From positions 1-15,947 of the forward strand of contig QGUO01000027.1 of NCBI GenBank assembly GCA_003242495.1: a stretch of 15,947 bases of DNA. The letters run 5' to 3'. Under the pieces are notes generated by a model. The model was not told where the DNA came from, searched no databases, and saw only the letters and a list, made by a program, of their open reading frames with translations. Below, one piece after another: positions 1 to 7,958 of this stretch (its first letter is position 1; the number at the start of each line of letters is the position of its first letter). Position numbers and translations under genes: made by a program. This stretch comes from Pseudomonadota bacterium (GTDB taxonomy: Bacteria; Pseudomonadota; Gammaproteobacteria; Steroidobacterales; Steroidobacteraceae).

Positions 1-2
1 AG

Positions 3-3000
3 AATCCGGGGCGCTATGCGGATGCGGCCGTGCAGGGCATTCGCGAGATGCTGGGCCTCGACGCCGACCAGCCCATCCCCTCCGACATCGTCGCGGCGGT
101 GAAAATGGGCACCACGGTCGCCACCAATGCGCTGCTCGAGCGCAAGGGCGATCGCACCGTGCTCGCGATCACCGCCGGGTTCGGCGATGCGCTGCGCATC
201 GGCTGGCAGCATCGACCCAAGCTGTTCGCCCGGCGCATCGAGCTGCCGAGCATGCTCTACGAGACGGTCGTCGAGATCGACGAGCGCATCGGTGCGCGTG
301 GCGAGATCGTGCGTCCGCTCGACCTGGCGGCGGCGGAACGGCAGCTGCGCGCCGCGCTGGAACGGGGCATCCGCGCCTGCGCCATCGTGCTCATGCACGG
401 CTACCGGTATCCCGCGCACGAGCGCGCGCTCGCCGAGCTGGCGCACCGGCTCGGCTTTTCCCAGGTCTCCGTCTCCCATCAGGTCGTGCCGCTCATGAAG
501 CTGGTCTCGCGCGGCGACACCACCGTGGCCGATGCCTATCTGTCGCCGGTCCTGCGCCGCTACGTGCAAAGCGTGGCGCAGGCGCTGCCCGGCATCGACC
601 TGCAGTTCATGCAATCCTCGGGCGGGCTGAGCGCCGCCCATGCCTTCCAAGGCAAGGATGCGATCCTCTCCGGCCCGGCGGGCGGCGTCATCGGCGCGGT
701 GCGCGCGGCCGAGCGCGCAGGATTCGAGCGCATCATCGGCTTCGACATGGGCGGCACCTCGACCGACGTGACGCACTATGCGGGCGATTACGAGCGCACC
801 TTCGACACCGAGGTCAGCGGCGTGCGCCTGCGCGCGCCGATGCTGCAAATCCATACCGTGGCGGCCGGCGGCGGCTCGATTTGCCGCTTCGACGGGGTGC
901 GTCTGCGGGTCGGGCCGGAATCGGCGGGCGCGGATCCGGGACCGGCGGCCTATCGCCGCGGCGGGCCGCTGACCCTGACCGACTGCCAGGTGGCGCTCGG
1001 CCGCATCCAGCCGGAGTTCTTCCCCCATGTGTTCGGGCCCACGGGGAACCAACCGCTCGACGCGCAGGCGGTGCAGGCACGATTGATGGCGTTGACCCAA
1101 GCCATCGAGGCGGCCGGCGCCACGCGGCGCACGCCCGAGGAGGTGGCCGGCGGCTGCATCCGCATCGCCGTGGAGAACATGGCCAACGCCATCAAGAAAA
1201 TCTCCGTGCAACGCGGTCACGACGTCACCGCGTACACCCTGGTGTGCTTCGGCGGCGCCGCCGGCCAGCATGCCTGCCCGGTGGCCGATGCGCTGGGGAT
1301 GAAGACCGTGCTCATCCATCCGCTCGCGGGCGTGCTGTCGGCCTACGGGATCGGGGTGGCGGACTTGAACACGATCCGCCAGCAAGCCGTCGAGGAGGCG
1401 CTCGAGCCGGCGGCCATGCCCCGGTTCGCCGCCACGCTGCACGCGCTCGAGCAGCAGGCGCGCACGCACCTGGCGGCGCAGGGCGTGCCGCTCGAGCGCA
1501 TTCGCACCCGATGTCAGGCGGCGCTCAAGTACGAAGGCACCGACAGCACGCTGCAGCTGGACTTCCCCGAGGATGCGCCCGACGCCTGCGCCGGCCTGAG
1601 CGCGACGTTCGAGGCCGAGTACCGCAAGCGCTACGGTTTTCTCATGCCCGGCCGACGGCTGATCGTCGAGTCGCTGTCGGCGGAAGCGCGCGGCTCGGCC
1701 GCGGCGCTCGACGAGGGCGTGCCGCAGCACCCGCCGCGCGCGGCCCCGCTGACGTCGCTGACCTCGCGACCGGTCTGGTTCGCGGGACGCTGGCGCGACA
1801 CCCCGTTCTTCGAGCGCCGCGCGCTGCGGCCCGAAGACCGCATCGAGGGGCCGGCCGTGATCCTGGAGTCCAACACCACCGTGGTCATCGAGCCGGGCTG
1901 GCGCGCCCGGGTGACGACGCTCGATCACCTGGTGCTGGAGCGGATCGAAGCGCCGCGCGCGATGGCGCACGAGGTCGGCGCGCACAGCGCCGCGACGGCC
2001 GACCCGGTGCTGGTCGAGGTGTTCAACAATCTGTTCATGTCCATCGCCGAGCAGATGGGCGTGATGCTGGCGAACACGGCGTACTCGGTGAACATCAAGG
2101 AGCGGCTCGACTTCTCCTGCGCCGTGTTCGACGGCGAAGCACAGCTGGTGGCCAATGCGCCGCACATGCCGGTGCATCTCGGTTCCATGAGCGAGTCGGT
2201 GCAGGAGGTCGTGCGCCGGCAGGGCGCCCGCATGCAACCCGGCGATGTCTATGCGCTCAATGCCCCGTATGCCGGCGGCACGCACCTGCCGGACATCACC
2301 GTGGTCATGCCCGTCTTTCTCGCGGAGGCGCGCCCGGGCACGGCGCCGTCCGCGGTGCACGCCCAGCCGCAGTTCTATGTCGCGGCCCGCGGACATCACG
2401 CCGACATCGGCGGGCGCACGCCGGGCTCCATGCCCTGCGACTCCAGGCACATCGACGAGGAGGGCGTCCTGCTCGATTGTGTGCAGATCGTGCGCGAGGG
2501 CAGATTCCTGGAGGAGACATTGCGCGCGGCGCTGTGCGCCGGACCCTGGCCGGCGCGCAACGTGGCGCAGAATCTCGCCGATCTGCGCGCGCAGGTGGCC
2601 GCCTGTCGCAAGGGGGCCGCCGAGATCGAGAACATGGTGGCGCAGTTCGGCGCGGCGACCGTGCACGCCTACATGGGGCATGTGCAGGACAACGCGGAAC
2701 GGGCAGTGCGGCGTGCCATCGGCGCGCTGGCGGACGGCGAATTCGAGTATGCCCTCGACAACGGCTCGAAAGTGCGCGTCGCGGTGCGCATCGATGCGGC
2801 GCGCCGTGAGGCGCACATCGACTTCAGCGGCACGAGCCCGCAACAGGCCAACAACTTCAACGCGCCGCTCGCCGTGACACGCGCCGCCGTGCTGTATGTG
2901 TTTCGTACCCTGGTGGATGAGGACATCCCCATGAACGCCGGCTGCATGCGACCGCTGCGGATCCATGTGCCGGAAGGCTCGATGCTCAATCCGCGCTGGC

Positions 3001-3554
3001 CCGCGGCGGTGGTGGCCGGCAATGTCGAGACCTCGCAGGTCGTCACCGATTGTCTGTATGGGGCGCTCGGCGTGCTCGCCGCCAGCCAGGGCACCATGAA
3101 CAATTTCACCTTCGGCAATGCGCGCCACCAGTACTACGAGACGTTGTGCGGGGGCTCGGGCGCGGGACCGGACTTCGATGGCTGCGACGCCGTGCAGACC
3201 CACATGACCAACTCGCGGCTCACCGATCCGGAGGTGCTGGAGTGGCGCCTGCCGGTGCGGCTCGAGTCGTTTCGGATCCGGCGCGGCTCCGGCGGGCGCG
3301 GCCGGCAACGCGGCGGCGACGGGGTGGAGCGGCGCATCCGGTTCCTCGAGCCGATGACGGCGGTCATCCTGGCCAACCGTCGCGTGGTGGCGCCCTTTGG
3401 GCTGGCGGGCGGCGCCCCGGGCGCGCCCGGACGCAACTGGATCGAGCGCGCGAACGGAACCATCGAAACCTTCGGTGCGACCCACGAGGCACCGATGCAG
3501 CCGGGCGACGTCTTCGTGATCGCCACACCGGGAGGTGGTGGCTTCGGCGCCTGA
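3..3554 (+). CDS. 5-oxoprolinase-type fused hydantoinase A/B protein (5' end outside window)
   Basis: Predicted ATP-dependent 5-oxoprolinase, a cytoplasmic enzyme opening 5-oxo-L-proline (pyroglutamate) to glutamate. The frame is open to the window edge: the codons before the GTG at 30 read NPGRYADAA, which matches the family just after its N-terminal GGTFTD phosphate motif. GTG-30 is therefore not the start, and roughly 35-40 residues are missing. Numbering from GTG-30, a hydantoinase A N-terminal domain covers about 1-170 (GTTVATNALLERKG), the HyuA core follows with MGGTSTD at 240-246 and a GGGSICRFDG stretch, and HyuB runs from about 658 to the end (ERLDFSCAVFDG, YAGGTHLPD, GHHADIGG near 788-795). 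The chain ends in a glycine-rich PGGGGFGA tail usual for HyuB. At about 1,220 residues it fits full-length fused oxoprolinases. A related substrate, such as a hydantoin or another cyclic amide, cannot be excluded. Confidence 0.9.
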   Translation, partial: NPGRYADAAVQGIREMLGLDADQPIPSDIVAAVKMGTTVATNALLERKGDRTVLAITAGFGDALRIGWQHRPKLFARRIELPSMLYETVVEIDERIGARGEIVRPLDLAAAERQLRAALERGIRACAIVLMHGYRYPAHERALAELAHRLGFSQVSVSHQVVPLMKLVSRGDTTVADAYLSPVLRRYVQSVAQALPGIDLQFMQSSGGLSAAHAFQGKDAILSGPAGGVIGAVRAAERAGFERIIGFDMGGTSTDVTHYAGDYERTFDTEVSGVRLRAPMLQIHTVAAGGGSICRFDGVRLRVGPESAGADPGPAAYRRGGPLTLTDCQVALGRIQPEFFPHVFGPTGNQPLDAQAVQARLMALTQAIEAAGATRRTPEEVAGGCIRIAVENMANAIKKISVQRGHDVTAYTLVCFGGAAGQHACPVADALGMKTVLIHPLAGVLSAYGIGVADLNTIRQQAVEEALEPAAMPRFAATLHALEQQARTHLAAQGVPLERIRTRCQAALKYEGTDSTLQLDFPEDAPDACAGLSATFEAEYRKRYGFLMPGRRLIVESLSAEARGSAAALDEGVPQHPPRAAPLTSLTSRPVWFAGRWRDTPFFERRALRPEDRIEGPAVILESNTTVVIEPGWRARVTTLDHLVLERIEAPRAMAHEVGAHSAATADPVLVEVFNNLFMSIAEQMGVMLANTAYSVNIKERLDFSCAVFDGEAQLVANAPHMPVHLGSMSESVQEVVRRQGARMQPGDVYALNAPYAGGTHLPDITVVMPVFLAEARPGTAPSAVHAQPQFYVAARGHHADIGGRTPGSMPCDSRHIDEEGVLLDCVQIVREGRFLEETLRAALCAGPWPARNVAQNLADLRAQVAACRKGAAEIENMVAQFGAATVHAYMGHVQDNAERAVRRAIGALADGEFEYALDNGSKVRVAVRIDAARREAHIDFSGTSPQQANNFNAPLAVTRAAVLYVFRTLVDEDIPMNAGCMRPLRIHVPEGSMLNPRWPAAVVAGNVETSQVVTDCLYGALGVLAASQGTMNNFTFGNARHQYYETLCGGSGAGPDFDGCDAVQTHMTNSRLTDPEVLEWRLPVRLESFRIRRGSGGRGRQRGGDGVERRIRFLEPMTAVILANRRVVAPFGLAGGAPGAPGRNWIERANGTIETFGATHEAPMQPGDVFVIATPGGGGFGA

Positions 3555-3742
3555 GGGGCCGGCGCAGGCCGGCGCTGCCGCCAGGAACCATGCAGCCGCG
3601 CAAGGCATGGCACGGCCGGGCTCGTCAGGGGCGTTTGCAGGACGCCGCCCCATGCAGTAAAGAAGCGTAGTCACTCGCCCGCCCGGACGGGCGTCGCTCG
3701 AGCCGTTTGCCCATCGGCGGTCGACACAGAGAGCAGCAGGTC
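3555..3742 (+). other. intergenic region with small GC hairpins
   Basis: This 188-bp gap lies between the oxoprolinase and SAM hydrolase genes. Right after the oxoprolinase stop, GCCGGC at 3558-3563 can pair with GCCGGC at 3568-3573 around a 4-nt loop. A second hairpin pairs CGCCCG (3676-3681) with CGGGCG (3688-3693). Neither has a T tract, so termination is unproven. I see no convincing sigma70 promoter, so the downstream gene may be co-transcribed or use a promoter I cannot recognise. Confidence 0.3.
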
Positions 3743-4552
3743 ATGGCCGAACCCTTCGCCCCGTGCGGCGTCATCACCATCACCACCGACTTCGGCCATC
3801 AGGGGCCCTTCGTGGCCACCATGAAGGGACAGATCCTGGTGCGCTTCCCCGGCGCGCGGATCATCGACATGACCCACGAAGTGCCGGTGTACTGGCCGGC
3901 CGAGGCGGGCTTCTGGCTGGCGCGCGCCTACACATATTTCCCGGCCGGCTCGGTGCATGTCGGGGTGGTGGATCCGGGGGTGGGCACGCTGCGCGACATC
4001 GTGGCCGTGCAGGTGGCGGGCCATGTCTTCCTGGCGCCCGACAACGGGCTGCTGGCGCCCGTGGTGGCCGCGGCCCAAGGCGCGCTCATTCATCGGCTCG
4101 ATCTGGAGGCCGCGCGCCGCGCATTCGCGCTCCGCACGCCGAGCGCGACCTTCCACGGCCGGGACATTTTTGCGCCGCTGGCGGCCGAGCTGGCCGCCGG
4201 ACGGGCGCGCCTCGCCGATCTCGGTCCACCGGTCACCGAGCTGGTGCCGTCATGGGTGGACGATCCCGTGGTGAGCGCCGAGCGGGTCTGCGGCGTCGTC
4301 ATCACCATCGATCATTTCGGCAACTTGATCACCAACATCGATGCCGAGCACATCCGGCGTTTCCACCGTCCGGTCGTCAGAACCGGCGGACATGCCTTTT
4401 CGGTCCGACGCACCTACGCGGACGTGCGCCCCGGAGAGTACCTGGCGTTGATCAATTCCTTCGGCGTGTTGGAGATCGCGCGCGCCGAGCAAAGCGCGGC
4501 CGACGGACTGGGTCTCGAGCGTGGCGCGCCCGTCACTGTGGCGGAGGTGTGA
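3743..4552 (+). CDS. S-adenosylmethionine hydrolase (SAM hydroxide adenosyltransferase, DUF62)
   Basis: A 269-residue cytoplasmic enzyme of the DUF62/SAM_adeno_trans family. Characterised members split S-adenosylmethionine with water into adenosine and methionine, and relatives are the fluorinase/chlorinase enzymes. Visible signatures are TDFG (residues 15-18), VVDPGVG with D77 and then R84, DNG (100-102), FHGRDIFAP with H138, and DHFGN (190-194). D77, R84 and H138 correspond to the Asp-Arg-His triad reported to activate water in hydrolytic members, which favours hydrolase over halogenase. I chose the ATG at 3743, which is preceded by AGCAGG, over an in-frame TTG at 3707, because the family motif begins about ten residues after this Met. 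It lies on the same strand as the oxoprolinase 188 bp upstream, and a strong hairpin follows. The physiological role of chromosomal DUF62 proteins is poorly understood. Confidence 0.9.
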   Translation: MAEPFAPCGVITITTDFGHQGPFVATMKGQILVRFPGARIIDMTHEVPVYWPAEAGFWLARAYTYFPAGSVHVGVVDPGVGTLRDIVAVQVAGHVFLAPDNGLLAPVVAAAQGALIHRLDLEAARRAFALRTPSATFHGRDIFAPLAAELAAGRARLADLGPPVTELVPSWVDDPVVSAERVCGVVITIDHFGNLITNIDAEHIRRFHRPVVRTGGHAFSVRRTYADVRPGEYLALINSFGVLEIARAEQSAADGLGLERGAPVTVAEV

Positions 4553-4564
4553 GCGGCGAGCCGC

Positions 4565-4605
4565 CCGGGCCGCCTGACCGTGACCCGGCCGGGACGGCGG
4601 CCCGG
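4565..4605 (+). terminator. strong hairpin after the SAM hydrolase gene
   Basis: CCGGGCCGCC at 4565-4574 is perfectly complementary to GGCGGCCCGG at 4596-4605, a 10-bp GC stem. The 21-nt loop contains a further self-complementary CCCGGCCGGG. It begins 12 bp after the stop codon. There is no T tract, so it may be a rho-type or stabilising 3' hairpin rather than a classical intrinsic terminator. Confidence 0.4.
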
Positions 4606-4724
4606 CAGGGGAGGGCAGCGAGCGCGGCGGACGCGCGAACGCCATGTGCTCGACAACGAGTCGCGCGCGGGGCGCGCGGTCATGCCGCCGGCTCGAGCGC
4701 GGACGCCTCGTCCCGGGTAGAGCC

Positions 4725-4756
4725 CGCACCCGGATGTCGGTGCAATTCCGGGTGCG
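4725..4756. repeat. perfect 10-bp inverted repeat
   Basis: CGCACCCGGA at 4725-4734 is the exact reverse complement of TCCGGGTGCG at 4747-4756, leaving a 12-nt loop. It lies about 100 bp before the -35 box at 4857. It could be an RNA hairpin or an operator-like site; the sequence does not decide between them. Confidence 0.45.
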
Positions 4757-4856
4757 CGATTGCGCTGGAACCTGAACCTCGGGGCCGCTCAGGGCGGTCG
4801 AGCGGCTCGTGGATCGCCCATTGAGGGTCGCGGCCGAAACCCCCATGTGCTGCCCA

Positions 4857-4884
4857 TTGAAAACGGCCGCGCATCGTATATAGT
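4857..4884 (+). promoter_or_regulatory. sigma70-type promoter for the small acidic protein gene
   Basis: TTGAAA (-35, 4857-4862) and TATAGT (-10, 4879-4884) each match consensus at five of six positions and are 16 bp apart. They sit in an AT-richer island of an otherwise GC-rich gap. The start of transcription would fall near 4890, giving an A/T-rich leader of about 50-60 nt before the ATG at 4945 or 4951. It is the clearest promoter in the window. Confidence 0.65.
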
Positions 4885-4944
4885 CCGCAGGTTTCCAATT
4901 CAACCGCGAATCGATGTGATTGATTTTATTAGGGTTTCCCAGGA

Positions 4945-5172
4945 ATGACCATGGTGGAGAGAGACGACGATCATTTCGATCTCGATGATGACTTCGCCGC
5001 CGACAGCGACGAGGACCACAATTACGAGCGCTTCATCGAGAAAGTCGACCGCCGTGCCCGCCCCGGCGCTGCGCCTGCCAAAAAAGGCAAAGCCGCCTGG
5101 AGCAAACTCGAGGATGTGCTCGCCGAACGTCGCCTGCAACGGCAGCTGAGCGACTACTTCGACGAAGAATGA
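4945..5172 (+). CDS. small acidic protein, PA3496-like
   Basis: A 75-residue protein with no signal peptide or membrane segment. The N-terminal half is strongly acidic (DDDHFDLDDDF, then DSDEDHNYE), the middle is basic and flexible (PAKKGK), and the end is a short amphipathic helix, WSKLEDVLAERRLQRQL, finishing in DYFDEE. This acidic start plus Arg/Leu-rich helix resembles the short gammaproteobacterial family annotated as PA3496-type putative envelope integrity proteins; the match is from memory and the function is not established. The start is uncertain: ATG 4945 has AGGG ten bases upstream, while ATG 4951 has AGGA six bases upstream. It has its own promoter and is followed by a terminator-like hairpin, so it is probably monocistronic. 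Its compact promoter-gene-terminator layout supports a real gene. Confidence 0.75.
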   Translation: MTMVERDDDHFDLDDDFAADSDEDHNYERFIEKVDRRARPGAAPAKKGKAAWSKLEDVLAERRLQRQLSDYFDEE

Positions 5173-5176
5173 AGCC

Positions 5177-5232
5177 GGCGGCGCGGCCGCCCGCGATCGT
5201 TGGGCGCCGCGCCCGCCCTCTGGTTTTCTTTT
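5177..5232 (+). terminator. intrinsic terminator-like hairpin before lysAC
   Basis: GGCGGCGCGGC (5177-5187) pairs with GCCGCGC-C-CGCC (5206-5217), 11 bp with one bulged C. After a short spacer comes the T tract TTTTCTTTT at 5224-5232. It starts five bases after the stop of the small acidic gene, so it most simply ends that transcript. It also lies 80 bp before lysAC and could act as an attenuator. Confidence 0.6.
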
Positions 5233-5234
5233 CC

Positions 5235-5279
5235 GGCCCGGCGAGGACCGCCGGCCTTCCCAACCGGGTCCCGACCCGG
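5235..5279 (+). promoter_or_regulatory. two further hairpins in the lysAC leader
   Basis: GGC-C-CGGCG (5235-5243) can pair with CGCCGGCC (5249-5256), 8 bp with one bulge. CCGGGT (5264-5269) pairs with ACCCGG (5274-5279) around a 4-nt loop. With the terminator-like hairpin upstream, three structures sit in the 139 bp before lysAC. No good -35/-10 pair is visible between the T tract and the lysAC start. Function is inferred only. Confidence 0.3.
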
Positions 5280-5311
5280 CACACCAGTCTCCTTTCAAAT
5301 GGGATTCACAA

Positions 5312-7912
5312 ATGACGATGGCTGATTCCACGCCGGCCACCTCGCCCTGGGTGGTCCTCAAGTTCGGCGGCTCGAGCGTCTCTTCGGTCGACAACTGGAA
5401 AAACATCGCGGCGGTGCTGCACGACCGGATTGCGCAGGGCCTGCGTCCGGTGGTGGTGCACTCGGCCCTCTCGGGGATCACCGACCTGCTCGAGCAATTG
5501 CTGGCGCGCGCACACGAGGACGCGTGGCAGCCCGTGATGGACCAGATCGAGCAACGCCATCGTGACCTCGCGCGCGAGCTCGGCGTGCAGCCGAGCGAGC
5601 TGCTCGAGGAGCAGTTCCGGCGCCTGCGGCAGATCGCCGCGGGCATCGCCCTGGTCGGCGAAGTGAGCGAACGCCTGCGCGCGCGCGTGATGGCGCAGGG
5701 CGAACTGATGTCCACGCAGCTCGGCGCGGCCTTCCTCGCCTCACAGGGATTGAAGGTGGAGTGGGTCGATGCGCGCAAGGTGCTCAAGGCCGAGCAGCGG
5801 CGCAATGCCACCACCCGCGCGAGCTGGCTGTCGGCAACCTGCAACTTCCAGCCCGACCGCGAGCTGCAGCAGCGCTGGTCGACGGACGGCATGGTGTGGA
5901 TCACGCAGGGCTTCATCGCGAGCGACGAGCGCGGCGATACCGTGCTGCTCGGACGCGGCGGCTCGGACACCTCGGCAAGCTATTTCGCCGGCAAGCTGCA
6001 GGCGCGACGCCTGGAGATCTGGAGCGACGTGCCCGGCATGTTCAGCGCCAATCCGCGCACCGTGCCCGCGGCACGGCTGCTGCGCACGCTCGAGTACGAC
6101 GAGGCGCAGGAAATCGCCAGCAGCGGCGCCAAGGTGCTGCACCCCCGCTGCATCATGCCCGTGAAGCAGCTCGGCATTCCCTTGTACCTGTTCGCCACGC
6201 AGACGCCGACGCTCGAGGGCACGGTCATCACCGCCCAGGGCGGCACGGGCGCCGCGCAGGTGAAGGCGGTGACCATCAAAAAGAACATCACGCTGGTGTC
6301 CATGGAAACCGTCGGCATGTGGCATTCGGTGGGCTTTCTGGCCGACGCCTTCCAGGTCTTCAAGCAGCACGGGCTGTCGGTCGACCTGGTCTCGACCTCC
6401 GAGACCAGCGTGACCGTCTCGCTCGATCCGGCGGCGAATGCGCTCGACCAGGCGGCGCTCGATGCGCTGGTGGAGGATCTGGGCAAGATGTGCCGCGTGC
6501 AGGTGATCGGCCCATGCGCCGCCGTGAGCCTGGTCGGGCGCAATATCCGCGCCATCCTGCACCGCCTCGGCGAGGCGCTCGAGCTGTTCGAGGAACACAA
6601 GATCTACCTCGTCACCCAGGCCGCCAACGACCTCAACATCACCTTCGTGATCGACGAGGAGCAGGGTGATCGGCTGGTGGCCCGGTTGCACGAGATCGCG
6701 ATCCGCAACACGGCCACCGCCCGCGTGCTCGGACCGACCTGGGAGGAGCTGTACGGTCCGCCCGTGCAGGCGCCGAACGGCGCAGGACAGTGGTGGCAGG
6801 CGCGGCGCGCCGAGCTGCTCGAGCTGGGACGCGAGCATGGCGCGGCGTTCGTCTACGACCGGGCGAGCCTGCGCGCCCGGGCCCAGGCGTTGAAGTCCCT
6901 CGCCGCCGTCGACACCGTGCTGTATTCGCTCAAGGCCAACTGGCATCCGGAGATCCTCCGGGTCTTGCACGAGGAGGGCCTGGGCTTCGAGTGCGTCTCG
7001 CAGCAGGAGGTCGAGCATGTGCTGCGCACACTGCCCGACATCGACCGGCGCAAGATCCTGTTCACGCCCAACTTCGCACCGCGCGCGGAGTATGCCTGGG
7101 CGGTCGGGCAGGGGATCTGGACCACGCTCGACAACCTGCATCCGCTCAGGCACTGGCCGGAGCTGTTCAAGGACCGGGAGATCTTCCTGCGCATCGACAC
7201 CGGTTATGGCCGCGGACACCACGACAAGGTGCGTACCGCCGGCGTGCATTCGAAGTTCGGCATTCCGCTGTTCGAGCTCGACGAGCTCGAGCGCCTGGTG
7301 CGCGCCTCGGGCGCCAAGGTGGTGGGCCTGCATGCGCACACGGGCAGCGGGGTGTTCACGGTGCAGAACTGGGTGTCGGTGGGCGAGACGCTCACCGCGC
7401 TCACGGAGCGCTTCAAGGACGTGCGCATCGTCGACCTGGGCGGCGGGCTCGGCGTGCCGGAGCGGCTCGGTCAGCCCGGCGTGGAGCTCGATTCGTTCGC
7501 CGCTGCGCTGGGCGCGCTCGCGGCCCGGCATCCGAACATCGCGTTGTGGATCGAGCCGGGGCGCTTCCTGGTCGCCGAGGCCGGCGTGCTACTGGCGCAG
7601 GTCACGCAGCTCAAGGGCAAGGGAGACGTGCACTACGTGGGCGTCGCCACCGGCATGAACTCGCTGATCCGTCCTGCGCTCTATGGCTCGCACCACGAGA
7701 TCTTCAATTTGACGCGGCTCGACGAGCCGGCCACCGAATCGGTCAACGTGGTCGGTCCGATCTGCGAGTCCGGCGATCAGCTGGGCGCAGACCGTTTGCT
7801 GCCGGCCACACAGGAAGGCGACGTGCTGCTGATCGCCACCGCCGGCGCCTACGGACGCTCCATGAGCTCGCATTACAACCTGCGCGCGCCGGCGCCGGAG
7901 TTCGTGATCTGA
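5312..7912 (+). CDS. lysAC: bifunctional aspartate kinase / diaminopimelate decarboxylase
   Basis: An 866-residue cytoplasmic fusion of the first enzyme of the aspartate pathway (aspartate to aspartyl phosphate) and the last of lysine synthesis (meso-diaminopimelate to lysine). Residues 10-300 are the kinase: KFGG at 17-20, GRGGSDTSA at 214-222, then WSDVPGMFSANPR. ACT regulatory domains follow at about 326-475, consistent with feedback control by an amino acid. From about 495 to the end is the PLP-dependent barrel decarboxylase, with the PLP lysine K541 in YSLKAN, HAHTGSG at 674-680, GGGLG at 710-714, EPGR at 748-751, CESGD starting at C818, and a C-terminal GAYGRSMSSHYN. All expected catalytic motifs of both halves are present. 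The length is close to that of the Xanthomonas-type fusion. The ATG at 5312 has GGGA seven bases upstream; ATG 5318 is a weaker alternative. Other lysine-pathway genes are not in the window. Confidence 0.95.
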   Translation: MTMADSTPATSPWVVLKFGGSSVSSVDNWKNIAAVLHDRIAQGLRPVVVHSALSGITDLLEQLLARAHEDAWQPVMDQIEQRHRDLARELGVQPSELLEEQFRRLRQIAAGIALVGEVSERLRARVMAQGELMSTQLGAAFLASQGLKVEWVDARKVLKAEQRRNATTRASWLSATCNFQPDRELQQRWSTDGMVWITQGFIASDERGDTVLLGRGGSDTSASYFAGKLQARRLEIWSDVPGMFSANPRTVPAARLLRTLEYDEAQEIASSGAKVLHPRCIMPVKQLGIPLYLFATQTPTLEGTVITAQGGTGAAQVKAVTIKKNITLVSMETVGMWHSVGFLADAFQVFKQHGLSVDLVSTSETSVTVSLDPAANALDQAALDALVEDLGKMCRVQVIGPCAAVSLVGRNIRAILHRLGEALELFEEHKIYLVTQAANDLNITFVIDEEQGDRLVARLHEIAIRNTATARVLGPTWEELYGPPVQAPNGAGQWWQARRAELLELGREHGAAFVYDRASLRARAQALKSLAAVDTVLYSLKANWHPEILRVLHEEGLGFECVSQQEVEHVLRTLPDIDRRKILFTPNFAPRAEYAWAVGQGIWTTLDNLHPLRHWPELFKDREIFLRIDTGYGRGHHDKVRTAGVHSKFGIPLFELDELERLVRASGAKVVGLHAHTGSGVFTVQNWVSVGETLTALTERFKDVRIVDLGGGLGVPERLGQPGVELDSFAAALGALAARHPNIALWIEPGRFLVAEAGVLLAQVTQLKGKGDVHYVGVATGMNSLIRPALYGSHHEIFNLTRLDEPATESVNVVGPICESGDQLGADRLLPATQEGDVLLIATAGAYGRSMSSHYNLRAPAPEFVI

Positions 7913-7918
7913 GACGGT

Positions 7919-7947
7919 GGGCGCGGGCGGACCCTCCGCCCGCACCC
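7919..7947. terminator. hairpin between convergent lysAC and SDR genes
   Basis: GCGGGCGGA (7923-7931) and TCCGCCCGC (7935-7943) form a perfect 9-bp stem with a 3-nt loop, extended by three more G-C pairs after one mismatch. It fills the 46-bp gap between two convergent stop codons, so it could serve both strands. There is no T tract on either side. Confidence 0.5.
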
Positions 7948-7958
7948 CGACCGGGGCG

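Larger units (their letters stand above)
4553..4856. other. structured non-coding gap upstream of the small acidic gene
   Basis: No open frame here looks like a protein family, and the reading frames crossing it have low-complexity Arg/Ala/Gly composition typical of GC-rich shadow frames. It contains two perfect 10-bp inverted repeats (4565/4605 and 4725/4756) and ends at the promoter at 4857. It may hold a small RNA or only gene-end structures. I did not recognise a known riboswitch, tRNA or T-box. Confidence 0.35.

Noticed and set aside
881..2809. A 642-codon open frame on the plus strand inside the oxoprolinase gene
   Set aside because: It is an out-of-frame shadow with Arg/Gly/Ala-rich sequence and no motifs, while the overlapping frame has clear HyuA/HyuB signatures.
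4708..4757. tRNA-like pieces (GGTAGAGC, then GGTGCAATTCC) in the gap before the promoter
   Set aside because: I could not fold an acceptor, D, anticodon and T arm in the right order and spacing; the similarity is limited to short words.
4760..4948. A 62-codon plus-strand open frame upstream of the small acidic gene
   Set aside because: It runs through the promoter and leader and overlaps the next start, and it has no family-like sequence.
5741..7531. A 596-codon minus-strand open frame across lysAC
   Set aside because: It is antisense to a gene with full catalytic motifs and has no recognisable domain.
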